Positions 15,768 through 23,975 of a stretch of 64,000 bases of DNA are shown piece by piece. Position numbers and translations under genes: made by a program. The number at the start of each line of letters is the position of its first letter. Position 1 is the first letter of the stretch. Below the pieces are notes generated by a model, which had not been told where the DNA came from, did no database searches, and saw only the letters and a program-made list of their open reading frames with translations. The DNA comes from Streptomyces sp. YIM 130001. GTDB taxonomy: Bacteria; Actinomycetota; Actinomycetes; Streptomycetales; Streptomycetaceae. The DNA is taken from NCBI RefSeq assembly GCF_003574445.1, contig NZ_KZ984567.1:79363-143362 (forward strand), read 5' to 3'.

Positions 15768-16907
15768 ATGTCACTCTGCCGACGATCCTTCGGGCTCGGC
15801 ATCCTCGTCCTCGGCATCACTCTCGCTCTCGCCCTGTCGATACAGTCGCCGGGATCGGCCCGCGCCTCGGACACCACCGGCATCGCAGAACGGAACGCAA
15901 TGGAAGCCTCGCAGAGCGCGGCGAAGGTCCCGCGTGGCGCCACCGGCCTGGCCGGCGCCGACCCCAGCGTGCTGCGGGTCGGCAGCACTTACGTGGCGGT
16001 GAAGACGGGCGACGGCGGGATCGTCGTACGGCAGGCCTCCTCCCTCGACGGCCTGGCCGCGGCACCCGCACGGACGGTGTGGCGCGACGACGGCGGCCTC
16101 GGAGAGGTGTGGGCCCCGGAGATCGTCAGGGACGGCGGCCGCTACTACATCTACTTCGCCGCCGGCACCGGCGCCGCCCACCGGATGTACGTCATCAGCT
16201 CGGACAGCCCCGACACCGGGTACAGCGACGAGCAGAAGCTGGCGCTGCCGGACGACAAATGGGCGATCGACGGCGCCCTGTTCACCTTCGAGGGGCAGCG
16301 CTGGTTCGTCTGGTCGGGCTGGGAGGGCGACACCAACATCGAGCAGAACCTCTACATCGCCCGCATGAGCGACCCGACCACTCCGACCGGCGCGCGGCAC
16401 GTCATCTCGCAGCCGCGGGAGAGCTGGGAGCGCGTGGTCGGCGACCCGTACATCAACGAGGCTCCGGAACCCATCAAGGATCCGAACGGCCAACTGCACA
16501 TCGTCTATTCCGCCAACGGCAGTTGGAGCGACCAGTACTGCATGGCCGACCTGCGGCTGCGGGCCGGTGGCGATCCCACCTATGTGTGGGACTGGTACAA
16601 GTCGAACGGCTGCCTCTTCGGCTCGCACGCCGACACGATGATGTCCGGCTGGGATCCGACCGTGAACGTCGACGGGCCGGGCCACCACAGCTTCGTACTC
16701 CTCGACGGGGACATCGGCACCAGCCCGCCCGCGGGTGAGCACTTCCCGTCGATGTTCCACGCGGTGGAGAAGGGCACCCCGTACTCCTGGGAGAACCGCC
16801 ACTGGTACATCGGGTCGTTCCTCTGGTGGGGCGACACGACCTACCAGCGAGCCAATGTGCCGGGGCCTGCCACCGACACCGGGTGGGGGCTCAAGTTCTT
16901 CGAGTGA
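15768..16907 (+). CDS. Secreted glycoside hydrolase family 43 protein
   Basis: The 379-residue protein begins with a signal peptide (LGILVLGITLALALSIQ, cleavage near ARA-SD). The five-bladed propeller features are visible. The catalytic base is in GADPSVLRVGSTYV, WAPEIVRDGGRYYIYF follows, the pKa-modulating Asp is in WAIDGALF, and the general acid Glu is in INEAPEPIKDPNGQLHIVYS. This is the GH43 Asp-Asp-Glu set. The likely substrate is an arabinose- or xylose-containing polysaccharide, unresolved at subfamily level. LacI-like palindromes upstream suggest sugar induction. It diverges from the ABC operon. Confidence 0.87.
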   Translation: MSLCRRSFGLGILVLGITLALALSIQSPGSARASDTTGIAERNAMEASQSAAKVPRGATGLAGADPSVLRVGSTYVAVKTGDGGIVVRQASSLDGLAAAPARTVWRDDGGLGEVWAPEIVRDGGRYYIYFAAGTGAAHRMYVISSDSPDTGYSDEQKLALPDDKWAIDGALFTFEGQRWFVWSGWEGDTNIEQNLYIARMSDPTTPTGARHVISQPRESWERVVGDPYINEAPEPIKDPNGQLHIVYSANGSWSDQYCMADLRLRAGGDPTYVWDWYKSNGCLFGSHADTMMSGWDPTVNVDGPGHHSFVLLDGDIGTSPPAGEHFPSMFHAVEKGTPYSWENRHWYIGSFLWWGDTTYQRANVPGPATDTGWGLKFFE

Positions 16908-16930
16908 CGGACGCCCTCGCGTGACGGCCG

Positions 16931-16967
16931 CGCCCCGGGTCCCCCAGGAGGAAGCGGGCCCGGGGCG
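16931..16967. terminator. Hairpin between convergent genes
   Basis: CGCCCCGGG at 16931-16939 pairs perfectly with CCCGGGGCG at 16959-16967 around a 19-base loop. It sits between the convergent GH43 and acyl-CoA dehydrogenase genes and probably ends both transcripts. Confidence 0.55.
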
Positions 16968-16974
16968 GGTGTCG

Positions 16975-18114
16975 TCAGGGGGCGGCGAGGTTCACCAGGC
17001 CGGCGATCACGTCACGGTGGTGGCCGGCGCTGCCGAGTGCCAGGGAGTCGGACTTGGCCCGCTTCAGGTAGAGGTGGACCGGGTGTTCCCAGGTCATGCC
17101 GATTCCGCCGTGCAGCTGCAGGGCCTCCTCCGCGACCCGTACGGCCACGGGTGCGCAGTAGGACTGCGCGAGGGAGACGGCGAGCGCCCTCTCGTCGCCG
17201 GCGGTGGCCAGGGCGTCGGCCGCATTGCGGGCGGCGGCACGGGAGTTGACCACCTCGAGCCAGAGTTCCGCCATCCGGTGCTTGAGTGCCTGGAACGAAC
17301 CGACGGGCCGGTTGAACTGGTGGCGTTCACGGGTGTGACTGACGGTCTCCGTCAAACACCAGTCGGCGAGGCCCAGTTGCTCGGAGGCGAGCAGTCCGGC
17401 ACCAGCCGACAGGCCTGTACGGACGGCGAGTTCGCTGACCTGCTCGCCGTCGGCGATGACGCGGGCAGGGGCACCGTTCAGTTCGACCACGGCAGTGGGG
17501 CGGGTCGGGTCGAGCACGGTCTGCGCGGTGACGGTCACCCCCTCGGCTCCGGTCTCGACGGCGTACAGGGCGCCGTCGGCCGGTATCAGCAGGGTGTCGG
17601 CGGCGACGGCGTCCGCGACGCCGGTGATCCTGCCGTGCAGTCGTCCGCCCTGCTGCCGCACCCCGGCGATCCGGGCGCCGGGCGCTGTGGTCCAGGGCAG
17701 GGCGAGTACGGCGATCCGGCGGCCTGCGGCGAGCTCGGTGAGCAGCTCGGCGGCCACCTCACCGAGACCCTGATCCGCCGCTCCCCCCTTCGTCCCGCCA
17801 CTGAGCAGGACCTCGGTGGCGATCACCGCGCTGGTCAGATACGGGACCGGGGCCACGGATCGGCCCAACTCCTCGAGTACGACCGCTGCTTCGCGATGGG
17901 TGGCGCCCTGGCCGCCGAGTTCTTCGGGGACCAGGAGTCCGGCCAGGCCCATGTCGGCGCCGAGTGCCTTCCACAGTGCCGGGTCGTACGGTTCGTCCGT
18001 CTCGGTACGGGCGATCACGGAAGCAGGGTCGCAGCGATCGGCGAGCAACCCACGCAGAGCCGAACGGAGTTCGTCCTCGGTCTCCGAGTACAACAGGTCG
18101 GGCGTGGTACTCAT
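16975..18114 (-). CDS. Acyl-CoA dehydrogenase, subunit carrying the catalytic Glu
   Basis: The 379-residue flavoprotein has an acyl-CoA dehydrogenase fold. It contains MGLAGLLVPEELGGQGA in the N-terminal domain, RHQFNRPVGSFQALKHRMAE, and LQLHGGIGMTWEHPVHLYLK, where the Glu of TWEHP aligns with the catalytic base. The C-terminal GGTxE FAD-phosphate motif is missing. The partner gene upstream has that motif but lacks the Glu, so the two probably form an alpha2beta2 enzyme like mycobacterial FadE pairs. The ATG start overlaps the partner's stop as ATGA. The substrate is unknown; a branched or polycyclic acyl-CoA is suggested by analogy. Confidence 0.88.
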   Translation of the reverse strand: MSTTPDLLYSETEDELRSALRGLLADRCDPASVIARTETDEPYDPALWKALGADMGLAGLLVPEELGGQGATHREAAVVLEELGRSVAPVPYLTSAVIATEVLLSGGTKGGAADQGLGEVAAELLTELAAGRRIAVLALPWTTAPGARIAGVRQQGGRLHGRITGVADAVAADTLLIPADGALYAVETGAEGVTVTAQTVLDPTRPTAVVELNGAPARVIADGEQVSELAVRTGLSAGAGLLASEQLGLADWCLTETVSHTRERHQFNRPVGSFQALKHRMAELWLEVVNSRAAARNAADALATAGDERALAVSLAQSYCAPVAVRVAEEALQLHGGIGMTWEHPVHLYLKRAKSDSLALGSAGHHRDVIAGLVNLAAP

Positions 18115-19313
18115 CGGGCGAGGTCCTTCCATGCGACGTCCTTGTCGGTGCGCGGTTCGGACGGCAGTCCGAGGACGCGCTCGGCGACGATGTTGAGGAG
18201 CACCTCGCTGGTGCCGCCCTCGATGCTGTTGCCCTTGGACCGCAGGTAGCGGTAGCCCGCATCGCGGCCGGTGAAGTCGACGATCTCGGGTCGGCGCAGC
18301 GTCCAGTCGTCGTACAACAGGCCTTCCTCGCCGAGGAGTTCCACCTCGAGTCCGCTGATGCGCTGGTTGAGGCGGGCGAAGCCGAGCTTCATGCCGGAAC
18401 CCTCGGGGCCGGGCTGCCCGGCGACGAGCTGCTGGCGCAGCCGCTCACCCGTGAGACGTGCCACCTCGGCCTCGACCCAGAGTCCGAGCAGACGCTGGTG
18501 GAGGTCGTGGGTGCGCAGTTCGGGGCGCTCTCGCCACAGCGCAACGGTCGGGGCGATCATGCCGCCCTCGCGCGGGATGCGGGATCCGCCGATGGCGACG
18601 CGCTCGTTCATCAGCGTGGTCTGGGCGACCTTCCAGCCGTCGCCGATCTCGCCGAGCCGCATCGTGTCAGGGATCCGCACGTCGGTGAGGAAGACCTCGT
18701 TGAACTCCGCCTCGCCGGTGATCTGGCGCAGCGGACGCACCTCGACGCCGGGGTCGGTCATGTCGCAGAGAAAGTAGCTGATGCCCCGGTGCTTGGGCAG
18801 GGCAGGATCGGTGCGGGCGATGAGGATGGCCCAGCGGGCGTTGTGCGCGTTGGACGTCCATACCTTCTGGCCGTTGACGATCCAGTCGCCGGCGCCCTCG
18901 CCCGAGGCGTCGTCGTCACGGACCGCGCGGGTGGCGAGCGCGGCCAGGTCGGACCCGGCGCCCGGCTCACTGAAGAGCTGGCACCACACCTCGTCACCGG
19001 TCCACAGCGGACGCAGGAGGCGCTTCTTCTGCTCCTCGGTGCCGAAGGCGAGGATGGTCGGGGCGGCCATGCCGAGGCCGATGCCGATACGGCGCGGATC
19101 GTTGTCCGGTGCGGCGGCGGCCTCCAACTCGGCGTCGACGACGGCCTGCAGGGCGCGGGCCGCGCCGAGCCCGCCGAGGCCTTCGGGGTAGTGCACCCAT
19201 GCGAGCCCGGCGTCGAAGCGGGCCCGCAGGAACTCTTCGGGCGCAGTGGTCGCCGGCGGATACTCGGCGAGGAACTCCCTTGTCCTGGTGCGCAGTTCGG
19301 TGGCGTCGGTCAT
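18111..19313 (-). CDS. Acyl-CoA dehydrogenase, FAD-motif subunit
   Basis: The 400-residue protein has the FadE-type sequence: WVHYPEGLGGLGAARALQAV, QLFSEPGAGSDLAALATRAV, GWKVAQTTLMNERVAIGG, and C-terminal GNSIEGGTSEVLLNIVAERVLGLP, the FAD-binding GGTSE motif. The region where the catalytic Glu normally lies (near YRYLRSKG) has no equivalent acid. It overlaps both neighbours by four bases. Together with the downstream gene it likely makes a heterotetrameric dehydrogenase in the beta-oxidation-like operon. Confidence 0.9.
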   Translation of the reverse strand: MTDATELRTRTREFLAEYPPATTAPEEFLRARFDAGLAWVHYPEGLGGLGAARALQAVVDAELEAAAAPDNDPRRIGIGLGMAAPTILAFGTEEQKKRLLRPLWTGDEVWCQLFSEPGAGSDLAALATRAVRDDDASGEGAGDWIVNGQKVWTSNAHNARWAILIARTDPALPKHRGISYFLCDMTDPGVEVRPLRQITGEAEFNEVFLTDVRIPDTMRLGEIGDGWKVAQTTLMNERVAIGGSRIPREGGMIAPTVALWRERPELRTHDLHQRLLGLWVEAEVARLTGERLRQQLVAGQPGPEGSGMKLGFARLNQRISGLEVELLGEEGLLYDDWTLRRPEIVDFTGRDAGYRYLRSKGNSIEGGTSEVLLNIVAERVLGLPSEPRTDKDVAWKDLAR

Positions 19314-20278
19314 GCGGACGCCTCCCCGGGGACGACGGTGACGCGGCCGGTGGTGATGCCGTCGGCGACGCGCTGCACCGCGCCGGCCGCACCCTCGAGA
19401 CCGACGCGTTCACTGATCAGCGGCCTGATGGAACCCTTGGCTGCCAGTTCGGTGAGCTCCTGGTGGCAACGGAGCACGGCCCCCGGGTCCTTCGTGTTGT
19501 ACAGACCCCAATGCAGGCCGACGATCGCGTAGTTCTTCACCAGCGCGTGGTTGAGCGCAGGGGTGGGGATCGCGCCGCTCGCGAAGCCGACGACGATCAG
19601 GCGCCCCTCGAAGGCGATGCATTTGACGGACTTGGCGTAGGCGTCGCCACCGACCGGGTCGTAGACCACGTCGGCACCGCGCCCGCCGGTCGCCTCCTTG
19701 ACGGCGCCGATGACGTCGTCCGAGCGGCGGTCGAGGACCAGGTCGCAGCCGAGTTCGCGGGCGGCCCTGGCCTTGGCCTCGCCGCCGACGACGCCGATGA
19801 CCTTCGCTCCCGCGGCCTTGCCGAGTTGTACGGCGGCGCTGCCGACGCCGCCGGCCGCGGCGTGCACGAGGAGCGTCTCGCCCTCCTGCAGGTGGGCGCG
19901 GCGGTGCAGCCCGAACCATCCCGTCTGGTACCCGATGTGCAGCGCGGCGGCCTCGGAGTCGTCGAGCGAGTCCGGCGCCGGGAAGAGGCCGTTCTCCGGT
20001 GCCACCGCGTACTCGGCGAAGCCGCCGTGCGGCAGGGCCGCGGTGGTCATCACGCGGCGGCCGTCCGCGGTCTCGGCGCAGATCTCGACGCCGGGCGTGA
20101 ACGGCAGCGGCGGACGCACCTGGTACTGGCCGCGGCAGAGCAGGGCGTCGGGGAAGTTGATGTTCGCCGCTCGGACCTTGACCAGGACCTGACCATCGCC
20201 CGGTACCGGCTCGGGGGTCCCCTCCAGCCGCATCACCTCGCCCGGCTCGCCGTTCTCGTGCACTCGCCATGCCTGCAT
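19310..20278 (-). CDS. NADPH:quinone oxidoreductase-like MDR reductase
   Basis: The 322-residue protein is a zinc-free medium-chain dehydrogenase/reductase. The N-terminal GroES-like part has VRAANINFPDALLCRGQYQVRP and FTPGVEICAE. The nucleotide-binding motif is LLVHAAAGGVGSAAVQLGKAAG, then VIGVVGG and DVVYDPVGGD. This is the quinone/enoyl-thioester reductase branch. It is first in an operon with two acyl-CoA dehydrogenases (4-bp overlap), so it may reduce or protect an acyl-CoA intermediate. GGAGG precedes the ATG. An inverted repeat overlaps its promoter. Confidence 0.88.
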   Translation of the reverse strand: MQAWRVHENGEPGEVMRLEGTPEPVPGDGQVLVKVRAANINFPDALLCRGQYQVRPPLPFTPGVEICAETADGRRVMTTAALPHGGFAEYAVAPENGLFPAPDSLDDSEAAALHIGYQTGWFGLHRRAHLQEGETLLVHAAAGGVGSAAVQLGKAAGAKVIGVVGGEAKARAARELGCDLVLDRRSDDVIGAVKEATGGRGADVVYDPVGGDAYAKSVKCIAFEGRLIVVGFASGAIPTPALNHALVKNYAIVGLHWGLYNTKDPGAVLRCHQELTELAAKGSIRPLISERVGLEGAAGAVQRVADGITTGRVTVVPGEASA

Positions 20279-20340
20279 GCGGGGCCTCCACGGAGGGATC
20301 GGAAGTCGTTGAGCCCGGCTCGGAAGCCTGACTTCTCCGC

Positions 20341-20357
20341 ATACTAAGCGGTCGCTT
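20341..20357. promoter_or_regulatory. Promoter with overlapping inverted repeat for the acyl-CoA operon
   Basis: On the minus strand TAGTAT (20341-20346) is a plausible -10 hexamer. AAGCG-GT-CGCTT (20346-20357) is an inverted repeat that abuts it on the upstream side. TetR-type repressors of fatty-acid genes commonly bind such short AAGCG/CGCTT arms. The divergently placed XRE-cupin gene ends 18 bases away. Confidence 0.35.
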
Positions 20358-20374
20358 GTCGGAGCGGAACAGTC

Positions 20375-21016
20375 TCAGCCGCGCTCTTCCTCACCCTCCT
20401 CGCCCGCCTCATCGCCGCCCCCGTCCGCCGTCTTCCGCCGAGCGGGCCGCGCTCGTACGTGCATCCGCTCGCCCTGCGGTCCGAACAGGCTCAGACACTC
20501 GACCGTCTCCTCGCCCGCGGCCCCGAACCAGTGCGGCACCCGGGTATCGAACTCGGCCGCCTCGCCGGGCCCGAGCACCACGTCGTGCTCGGCGAGCACG
20601 AGCCGCAGCCGGCCGGAGAGGACGTACAGCCATTCGTAGCCCTCGTGAGTACGCGGATCGGGGCTCGCTGCGGTCGGCGGCAGGATCATCTTGTACGCCT
20701 GAAGCCCGCCGGGCCGGCGGCTGAGCGGCAGCATGGTCCGGCCACCGCGAACGATGGGGCGGGTTCGGACCCGGGGGTCGTCGACCGGGGGCGCGCCGAC
20801 CAGTTCGTCGAGCGGAACCTTGTGGGCGCGGGCGATCGGCAGGAGCAGTTCCAGGCTCGGCCTGCGCCCGCCCGACTCGAGGCGGGACAGGGTACTGACC
20901 GAGATCCCGGTCGTCTCGGAGAGTCCGGCCAGGGTCGCCCCGCGGTCCTTGCGGAGCCGGCGCAGCCGCGGGCCGACCTCCGCGAGGACCGTGTCGGTGG
21001 TGTCTTCGGTGTCCAT
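20375..21016 (-). CDS. XRE family regulator with C-terminal cupin
   Basis: The 213-residue protein has an N-terminal XRE helix-turn-helix (LRRLRKDRGATLAGLSETTG, then ISVSTLSRLESGGRRPSLE, residues 17-58) and a cupin_2 domain at about 100-185 (HEGYEWLYVLSGRLRLVLAE, LGPGEAAEFDTRVPHWFGA). The tail is acidic (GGGDEAGEEGEEERG). The cupin presumably senses a small ligand. It reads toward the acyl-CoA catabolic operon on the same strand and is the nearest regulator, so it may control that cluster. Confidence 0.9.
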   Translation of the reverse strand: MDTEDTTDTVLAEVGPRLRRLRKDRGATLAGLSETTGISVSTLSRLESGGRRPSLELLLPIARAHKVPLDELVGAPPVDDPRVRTRPIVRGGRTMLPLSRRPGGLQAYKMILPPTAASPDPRTHEGYEWLYVLSGRLRLVLAEHDVVLGPGEAAEFDTRVPHWFGAAGEETVECLSLFGPQGERMHVRARPARRKTADGGGDEAGEEGEEERG

Positions 21017-21129
21017 GAAGACATCGCAGTTCCGGCAAGCGCGTTTGTCAATCCGGCCCTATGGACGTGGGTCGTGCGGTGAGCCGTACCCATGGCGGAT
21101 TCGGCCCGCAGCGGGTAGGGATGGCGGCC

Positions 21130-22038
21130 ATGACGGACCCTTCACGATCACGAGCCCGCGGGCTTCCCGCTCCTCCCCCGCTCGGCGCCGCCGCGCTCCC
21201 GCCCGGCACGTACGACGGATCAGTGGTCCTGGTGACCGGCGGGGGCACGGGACTCGGCAAGGCGATGGCATCGGAGTTCGCGCGGCTCGGGGCCACACTG
21301 GTGCTGGTGAGCCGCAAGGCCGGTCATCTCAGCGCAGCCCAGGAGGAGTTGGCGGCACTCGGCAGACGCGTCGTCACCGCAGCCTGCGACATCCGGGATC
21401 CCGGGCGTATCGCGGAAGCCTTCGATGTCGCGGAGGCCGAGTGCGGCCTGCCGGGCGTTGTGGTGAACAACGCGGCCGCCAACTTCCCCGTTCCGGCGGA
21501 GGAGATGTCGCCCAATGCGTGGCGCACGGTCGTCGACATCACCCTGAACGGCACCTTCCTGATGAGCCGTGAGTTCGCCCGCCGCCATCTCAGGGCCGGC
21601 ACGCCCGGTTCGATCGTGAACGTCGGGGCCTCCTACGCCTGGACCGGCGGCCCCGGCTTCGCACACAGCGCGGCAGCGAAGGCCGGCGTGCAGAACCTTG
21701 TGGAGACACTGGCCGTGGAGTGGGGGCCGCACGGGATCCAGGTCAACGGCCTGGTGCCGGGGCTGATGCCGCACTCCGACATGACGTCGGCCATCAGCAC
21801 CCAACTCGGGCGCACGGAGCACGACAAGGACGGGCTGCAGCCCGCACTCCGGGTGGGCTCACCACGCGAACTCGGCTGGGCGGCAACCTTCCTGGCTTCA
21901 CCCTTCGCCCGCTTCATCTCGGGTCACACACTGGTGGTGGACGGCGCGAACTGGCAGCGCCGCCACGTCGTCGCGCCACCCGTGACGACCGTGCGGGAGC
22001 AGTTGGGGCTCGATGAGTTCGGCGCGAACGGCGGTTGA
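21130..22038 (+). CDS. SDR family oxidoreductase
   Basis: The 302-residue classical SDR has cofactor loop VLVTGGGTGLGKAM near residue 34, the NNAA structural motif (VVVNNAAANFPV), and catalytic Ser-Tyr-Lys region GSIVNVGASYAWTGGPGFAHSAAAKAG. Here the usual Tyr position reads HSAAAK rather than YxxxK. This Tyr-less form is typical of the 2,4-dienoyl-CoA reductase branch, fitting the beta-oxidation neighbours. The ATG at 21130 has AGGGATGG upstream; 21121 is an alternative. It converges with the enoyl-CoA hydratase gene. Confidence 0.85.
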   Translation: MTDPSRSRARGLPAPPPLGAAALPPGTYDGSVVLVTGGGTGLGKAMASEFARLGATLVLVSRKAGHLSAAQEELAALGRRVVTAACDIRDPGRIAEAFDVAEAECGLPGVVVNNAAANFPVPAEEMSPNAWRTVVDITLNGTFLMSREFARRHLRAGTPGSIVNVGASYAWTGGPGFAHSAAAKAGVQNLVETLAVEWGPHGIQVNGLVPGLMPHSDMTSAISTQLGRTEHDKDGLQPALRVGSPRELGWAATFLASPFARFISGHTLVVDGANWQRRHVVAPPVTTVREQLGLDEFGANGG

Positions 22039-22067
22039 GGAGCTGGGAGTTCGAGGTCGGTGCCGGG

Positions 22068-22901
22068 TCACCGGCCCTCGAACGTCGCGCTGCGACGCGC
22101 CGCCTTCGCCGCGTACCCCTCGCGGATGTCGTCGGAGGCGAGGGTGACAGCGGCGGTGGCTGCGGTGTGCCGCAGGGCTTCGTCGAGTCCGGCGTCGACG
22201 AAGGCGTCGATGTCGCGCTTGATTCCCTGTACCGCCAAGGGGGCGTTGGCCGCGACCTGCGAGGCTACGACCCGCGCCTGGTGCTCCAGTTCGTCTTCCT
22301 CGGTGACCAGTTGCAGGAGTCCGAGCCGGTCGGCGACAGAGGCATCGATACGGCGGCCGGTCAGCGCGAGGAACTTCGCCCAGCCTGCGCCCGCGTCGCG
22401 GGCGATCCTCAGGTCGCCGCCCGCGTCGACGGCCACCCCCAACTGCGCCTCGGGCAAAGCGAATACAGCATCCTGTGCGGCGATCCGGATGTCGGCGAGC
22501 AACGCGAGCTCGAACCCGAAGCCGAGGCAATAGCCCTGCACGGCAGCCACGACGGGCTGCGGAAGGCGAGCGAAAGCACGGAACCTCTCGTGAGCCCAGC
22601 GCAGCCCCTCCTGGTAGTTGCGTATGCGCTCAGCCCCCGAACGGCCGGTGATGTCGCCACCCGGGGCCGTGACGTCGATGCCCGCACAGAACGACCGCCC
22701 CTCGGCCCGGAGCAGTACGGCCCGCACCGCGTCGTCGAAGCGGATCCGGTCCGCGACCAGGCCCAGCTGCCTGGTGGACTCCCAACTCCAGCCGTTCAGG
22801 GTGCGCGGCCGGCACAGAGTGACCACGGCGAGTCCGTCCTCGACGTCGAGCCGAATACGCTCCTCACCGGGTGCGACCTCGGTGCTCGTGGTGTCGAACA
22901 T
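22068..22901 (-). CDS. Enoyl-CoA hydratase/isomerase family protein
   Basis: The 277-residue crotonase has the oxyanion-hole segments FCAGIDVTAPGG and AAVQGYCLGFGFELALLADIR, with both acidic positions: Glu in FEL and Glu in FALPEAQLGVAVDAGGD. It hydrates or isomerises an enoyl-CoA in the cytoplasm. GAGAGGG precedes the chosen ATG. A perfect TGACG-type palindrome 19 bases upstream suggests regulated expression. It belongs to the acyl-CoA catabolic cluster at 17-23 kb. Confidence 0.88.
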   Translation of the reverse strand: MFDTTSTEVAPGEERIRLDVEDGLAVVTLCRPRTLNGWSWESTRQLGLVADRIRFDDAVRAVLLRAEGRSFCAGIDVTAPGGDITGRSGAERIRNYQEGLRWAHERFRAFARLPQPVVAAVQGYCLGFGFELALLADIRIAAQDAVFALPEAQLGVAVDAGGDLRIARDAGAGWAKFLALTGRRIDASVADRLGLLQLVTEEDELEHQARVVASQVAANAPLAVQGIKRDIDAFVDAGLDEALRHTAATAAVTLASDDIREGYAAKAARRSATFEGR

Positions 22902-22919
22902 ACGGCCCTCTCCCCAATT

Positions 22920-22934
22920 CTGACGTTGCGTCAG
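22920..22934. promoter_or_regulatory. Perfect palindrome upstream of the enoyl-CoA hydratase gene
   Basis: CTGACG-TTG-CGTCAG is a 15-bp perfect inverted repeat between the hydratase gene and the upstream RibD-C protein gene. Its spacing to the start codon places it over the likely promoter. TGACG-N3-CGTCA is a form used by regulators of acyl-CoA catabolism; the regulator is not identified. Confidence 0.45.
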
Positions 22935-22979
22935 TTTACCGGCAGGGGCGATACACAAGAAGCCCTCAGCGCTCAGCCC

Positions 22980-23570
22980 TCAGCCCGCACCACGAGGGCG
23001 GTACGTGTTGATCAGGACACCCGACGGGGTCGACCGTGAGGCGGTCAGCGTCAGCCGGCACGGACTCGTACCGCCACCGAAGAGCTGCTTTCCGCTGCCC
23101 AGGACGAGCGGAAAGACCAGCAACCGGAACTCGTCGACGAGGTCGTACTCCATCAAGGAACCCACCAGCCCCCCACTGCCCAACACCACCGTCTCGCCCT
23201 CGGACCCGCCTTTGATCCGGCCGACCTCGCTCGCCAAGTCATCGCCCAGGACTCTGGAGTTCGCCCACCCCGGGTCCCTGAGCGTGCGAGAGGCCACGTA
23301 CTTGGGCATCGCGTCCATCGCCGCCAGCGCGGGATCGCTCATACCGGCATACCGCCACGTCCCGGCGAAGATCTGGTAGGTCCTTCGCCCCAGGAGCAGC
23401 GCCCCGGCACCGGCCGTCGCCTCGCCCATGAACCGCTCCACCGTCTCGTCCACGTAGGGCAGCACCCATCCGCCCTGATCGAACCCACCGTCCCGGTCCT
23501 CGCCGGCCGACAGCACCGACTGCATGACCCCGTCCAGCGATACGAAATTGACCACGACCAGCTGTCCCAT
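22980..23570 (-). CDS. Dihydrofolate reductase family protein (RibD C-terminal type)
   Basis: The 196-residue protein has the RibD_C/DHFR-like fold: VVVNFVSLDGVMQ at the N-terminus, GALLLGRRTYQIFAGTWRY, VLGDDLASEVGRIKGGS, VLGSGGLVGSLMEYDLVDE and FPLVLGSGKQLF. These are the nucleotide-binding elements of the YyaP/YwjB group. Members are assumed to be NADPH reductases of unknown substrate. It stands alone on the minus strand with no clear operon partner. Confidence 0.88.
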   Translation of the reverse strand: MGQLVVVNFVSLDGVMQSVLSAGEDRDGGFDQGGWVLPYVDETVERFMGEATAGAGALLLGRRTYQIFAGTWRYAGMSDPALAAMDAMPKYVASRTLRDPGWANSRVLGDDLASEVGRIKGGSEGETVVLGSGGLVGSLMEYDLVDEFRLLVFPLVLGSGKQLFGGGTSPCRLTLTASRSTPSGVLINTYRPRGAG

Positions 23571-23975
23571 GCGCTGTTCCCATCCGTGTGCTTGCGCCTC
23601 ACCGGGAAGGACCCCGCGCGGCGGCGCTACTCATCGGTCACGTACTCCCTCTGCGTTCTCGCATCCGCGGAACTCCGCACAGCACGGCACATCCGGCCGC
23701 GAGCGCTGCTGTTGCACACGATCACTTCACGCGGAAGCGGGACGGATGTCGCGCGGGCGGGACGGAGCGCGCGACACGTGTCGCGGGACGAGGAATCTCT
23801 GGCGTGCGTAGCGTTTCAACCGAGGCGAACAGCACCTCCGCGTTCTCTTTTCACCTGGGGCGCGAAGGGGCGTTTTCTCTCCGAACCTTGTCCGATACGG
23901 GGGCGAGCACGCACATGCCCACGGCCGCGGATGCCAGGGGCGTCGGGGCGTGTTCCAGAGGAGGCACACCGATCC
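23571..23975. other. Intergenic region with one palindrome, 405 bp
   Basis: This gap precedes the prolyl oligopeptidase gene. Apart from a perfect 16-bp palindrome CGCGACACGTGTCGCG at 23770-23785 I see no gene or RNA structure. The reading frame open across it in phase with the peptidase has no family-like sequence and was not taken as coding. Confidence 0.4.

Noticed and set aside
13969..16002. Very long plus-strand reading frame opposite the SBP gene
   Set aside because: It is the complement of a well supported lipoprotein gene and shows low-complexity Gly/Val/Glu composition typical of antisense frames in high-GC DNA.
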